From contig PGYR01000003.1 in the NCBI GenBank assembly GCA_002839765.1, positions 1 through 43,387 of the forward strand: a stretch of 43,387 bases of DNA, given 5' to 3'. The notes beneath the pieces are model-generated. The model did no database searches, was not told the DNA's origin, and saw only the letters and a program-made list of their open reading frames with translations. The stretch's first letter is position 1, and each line of letters opens with the position of its first letter. The stretch comes from Ignavibacteriae bacterium HGW-Ignavibacteriae-4 (GTDB lineage Bacteria; Bacteroidota; Ignavibacteria; Kapaibacteriales; UBA2268). This document shows, in pieces, positions 41,517 to 43,387 of this stretch. The translations under genes were made by a program, and so were the position numbers.

Positions 41517-43231
41517 TATTTTTTAACTGTATTCACGATATTGACAATCAAGAAACCAAGTGACAAAATTATACTACCAATGGCAGCATAAGTAGAGACT
41601 TTCGCTTGTTCTGTTGATGTCGAAACATCAACTTCTCCAGGGACATAAATATAATCCCCATCAAAGACTAGGGTCTTTTCTATATCCCCTTCCCACGAAC
41701 TTGTATTCTTCCTTATTACCGCTGTACGATCTTCATCAGCAACGTTAGTAAACCCACCAGTCTTAGTTATATAATACTGAATATTCTGCCCTTTCTCGAA
41801 CTCTACAAAACCTGGATTTTCTACTCTTCCGAATACATATACTCTATTAGGACTTGTTGGGATTACTATCTCATCGCCATTTTCTAAAGTCACATCAAAG
41901 TTTTTATCATTAAGCGCTTTAGTAAAGTCAACAGACACTATCGGCTCTATTGCATGTATGTCAAGTGTATATCTCACAGTATCTTCAAGAGTTAGATTAC
42001 TTTTTCTGAATAATTTGAATGCTTCTGTTCTAGATTCTGACAATTCGTCAAACTCATTACTTTTTCTGTATAATTTAGCAAGAGGTAAATATGCACCTTC
42101 TGTTATGCCTCCAGCTCTCTCAATAATTTCTCTAAGGGTTGTTTTAGAATTAACAATCGGAAATGCACCCGGACTATTTACATATCCTCTGACAGTAACT
42201 ACTCCCTCTTCTATTGACTGTCTCTCTTCTAAATTAGCAGCGATGACTACTGCACCTTGACTAAGTAGTCTGTCATTATCTACAACTATTTTGCCGTCTT
42301 TTGCATTTAGCTTTATCTTATTGCCGTTGTCGAATAAATATATATTATCCGTATCTGCAAATGATGTCAATCCCAAACCATACTCTACTAATTCGGATAG
42401 TTTGTCGCCACTTTTAAAAGGAATAGAGATAGGTCTATTAACTTCCCCTGAAATTGAGATTGTACCGAAGTTAGTTCTGTTGAAAGGTACTATTATTCTA
42501 TCCCCTTGTCTTACATAAGGATTATTAAACGCATTGTCTTTAGATTTTGCTTTTACTAAATCCACAAGAGTACTCGAACCATCTTCATGAACAACTAATA
42601 TATTTCTTTTCCAATAGTCAACAATCTCACTATTATCTTGATTTCTCGAATAAGTTCTCCTTATCCTCATTCTTTCTTGAATGTAAGTATCTTCACTGGC
42701 ATTATTCTTTTCAGAAATTGGGCCTCTTTTATTAGCTAATTGTATAGCATCAGAAACTTTGAAAGTAGAAGGTAGATTATAAACACTAGAGTTTAGAACG
42801 TTCCCCTCTACCTCTATGAAAGATAAATGTGGCTTTTGGAAAGATGTAGTGACTATAGCATCCGATTTATATTTAGTTATATTCTCTTCTATTAATTTAC
42901 GGACTTCAGTTAGTGTCTTTCCATTGACATCTACCAACCCGCCGGAGCGTGGTAATAATATCATATTATCTGGAGATACTACAACAGGTACTGGTGTTGT
43001 TAACATTGGTATTGCCTTAATCATAAGCACATCACCTGGTCCCAGATAATAATAGTCAGGATTTACTATATTAGAAACTGGCATTTGCTCTGTTTCAAAC
43101 ATTTGAGAATCCATTCCCTTATTATTCTCTATTTCACTTTTTAGTATTGAGCTACTTTCACTCATACCTGTTACTTGTGCCATCAAACTAACGGTCGATA
43201 GCAACATAACAATAAAATACCTTAACTTCAT
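41516..43231 (-). CDS. Polysaccharide export protein with SLBB domains (Wza-like)
   Basis: This 571-residue protein has an N-terminal signal peptide (MKLRYFIVMLLSTVSLMAQ). A Poly_export domain (about 58-140) includes YYLGPGDVLMIKAIP, LPRSGGLVDVNGKTL and EVRKLIEENI. Several SLBB-type repeats follow (about 140-540: IEVEGNVLNSSVYNLP, ISGEVNRPISIPFKSGD, VTVRGYVNSPGAFPIV, YVFGRVENPGFVEFEKG). It would form the periplasmic/outer-membrane channel for the polymer. Unlike Wza it has no lipobox, and it ends in a membrane helix (AAIGSIILSLGFLIVNIVN). No Wzc-type kinase is visible in this window. The ATG overlaps the epimerase stop (ATGA). Confidence 0.92.
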   Translation of the reverse strand: MKLRYFIVMLLSTVSLMAQVTGMSESSSILKSEIENNKGMDSQMFETEQMPVSNIVNPDYYYLGPGDVLMIKAIPMLTTPVPVVVSPDNMILLPRSGGLVDVNGKTLTEVRKLIEENITKYKSDAIVTTSFQKPHLSFIEVEGNVLNSSVYNLPSTFKVSDAIQLANKRGPISEKNNASEDTYIQERMRIRRTYSRNQDNSEIVDYWKRNILVVHEDGSSTLVDLVKAKSKDNAFNNPYVRQGDRIIVPFNRTNFGTISISGEVNRPISIPFKSGDKLSELVEYGLGLTSFADTDNIYLFDNGNKIKLNAKDGKIVVDNDRLLSQGAVVIAANLEERQSIEEGVVTVRGYVNSPGAFPIVNSKTTLREIIERAGGITEGAYLPLAKLYRKSNEFDELSESRTEAFKLFRKSNLTLEDTVRYTLDIHAIEPIVSVDFTKALNDKNFDVTLENGDEIVIPTSPNRVYVFGRVENPGFVEFEKGQNIQYYITKTGGFTNVADEDRTAVIRKNTSSWEGDIEKTLVFDGDYIYVPGEVDVSTSTEQAKVSTYAAIGSIILSLGFLIVNIVNTVKK

Positions 43232-43387
43232 TTACTCTCCGACAATCTATTACTTATTACTTCGGCGATTCTTTCAGCAGCATTTCCATCCCATAGATAA
43301 GGAACACTACCAGTTTTTCTATCACCACTTAAATATCTATTTACAGCATTTTCTATATCTTTTTTATTTGGTTGTACTAATATATTA
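43228..43387 (-). CDS. wecB: UDP-N-acetylglucosamine 2-epimerase, C-terminal fragment (runs off the window)
   Basis: Fifty-two C-terminal residues are visible, read on the minus strand from the window edge to a TGA at 43228-43230. The end (NILVQPNKKDIENAVNRYL, then VPYLWDGNAAERIAEVI) matches the closing helices of WecB-type non-hydrolysing epimerases, where GxAAERI is conserved. The full enzyme interconverts UDP-GlcNAc and UDP-ManNAc and so supplies a precursor for the polysaccharide. It is the most upstream gene seen of this operon, coupled to the export gene by ATGA. Only the tail is present, so the call rests on family pattern and context. Confidence 0.72.
   Translation of the reverse strand, partial: NILVQPNKKDIENAVNRYLSGDRKTGSVPYLWDGNAAERIAEVISNRLSESK

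Overview
This window looks like chromosomal DNA from an AT-rich member of the Bacteroidota/FCB group. The evidence is five proteins with C-terminal type IX secretion (T9SS) sorting domains, OmpA-type outer-membrane proteins, few Shine-Dalgarno sites, frequent TTG starts, and two candidate promoters of the TTG-N20-TAnnTTTG kind. The mix of FG-GAP/ASPIC, choice-of-anchor-D and T9SS proteins would fit Ignavibacteria/Kapabacteria-like lineages, but the genus cannot be fixed from the sequence alone.

Positions 1-6140 are an accessory segment. It holds the 3' end of a surface protein with Ig-like repeats and a T9SS domain, a 23-bp perfect hairpin, a solitary tyrosine recombinase, a small lipoprotein, a short T9SS cargo protein, DNA polymerase IV (dinB), and a 494-bp non-coding stretch packed with different GC-rich palindromes. 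Positions 6145-13477 hold a translationally coupled NifX-like protein/flavoprotein pair. Next come tadA, rsmI and tmk, a T9SS metalloprotease, proline dehydrogenase and an endonuclease/exonuclease/phosphatase-family lipoprotein.

Positions 13482-24443 mix envelope and nucleic-acid genes. They are a von Willebrand A-OmpA lipoprotein, a secreted esterase-like T9SS protein, and an apparent operon of an ATP-cone/PD-(D/E)XK nuclease, a beta-CASP RNase-like protein and a Tat-signal class V aminotransferase. A metallo-beta-lactamase-fold hydrolase, a bacterial Popeye-like protein and a 1003-residue FG-GAP/ASPIC/T9SS protein follow. tRNA-Lys(UUU), with a readable promoter and terminator, separates these from dxs, which lies 5 nt behind a double-OmpA outer-membrane protein gene; a beta-barrel gene diverges from that.

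Positions 29388-43387 form one tightly packed minus-strand cluster for surface polysaccharide. In transcription order it runs: UDP-GlcNAc 2-epimerase (partial), SLBB export protein, Wzi-like outer-membrane protein, two duplicated membrane GT2s, the initiating sugar-phosphate transferase, a dolichol-phosphate-mannose-synthase-like GT2, a GT2 fused to a degenerate sugar-phosphate transferase, accA, a VTT/DedA membrane protein, a GT4, a Nudix hydrolase and a last GT2. Stops and starts overlap or are a few bases apart nearly throughout, which implies co-transcription and translational coupling. The most unusual items are the GT2-degenerate transferase fusion, the ATP-cone nuclease/beta-CASP pair, the Popeye-like protein, accA inside the polysaccharide operon, and the palindrome cluster.
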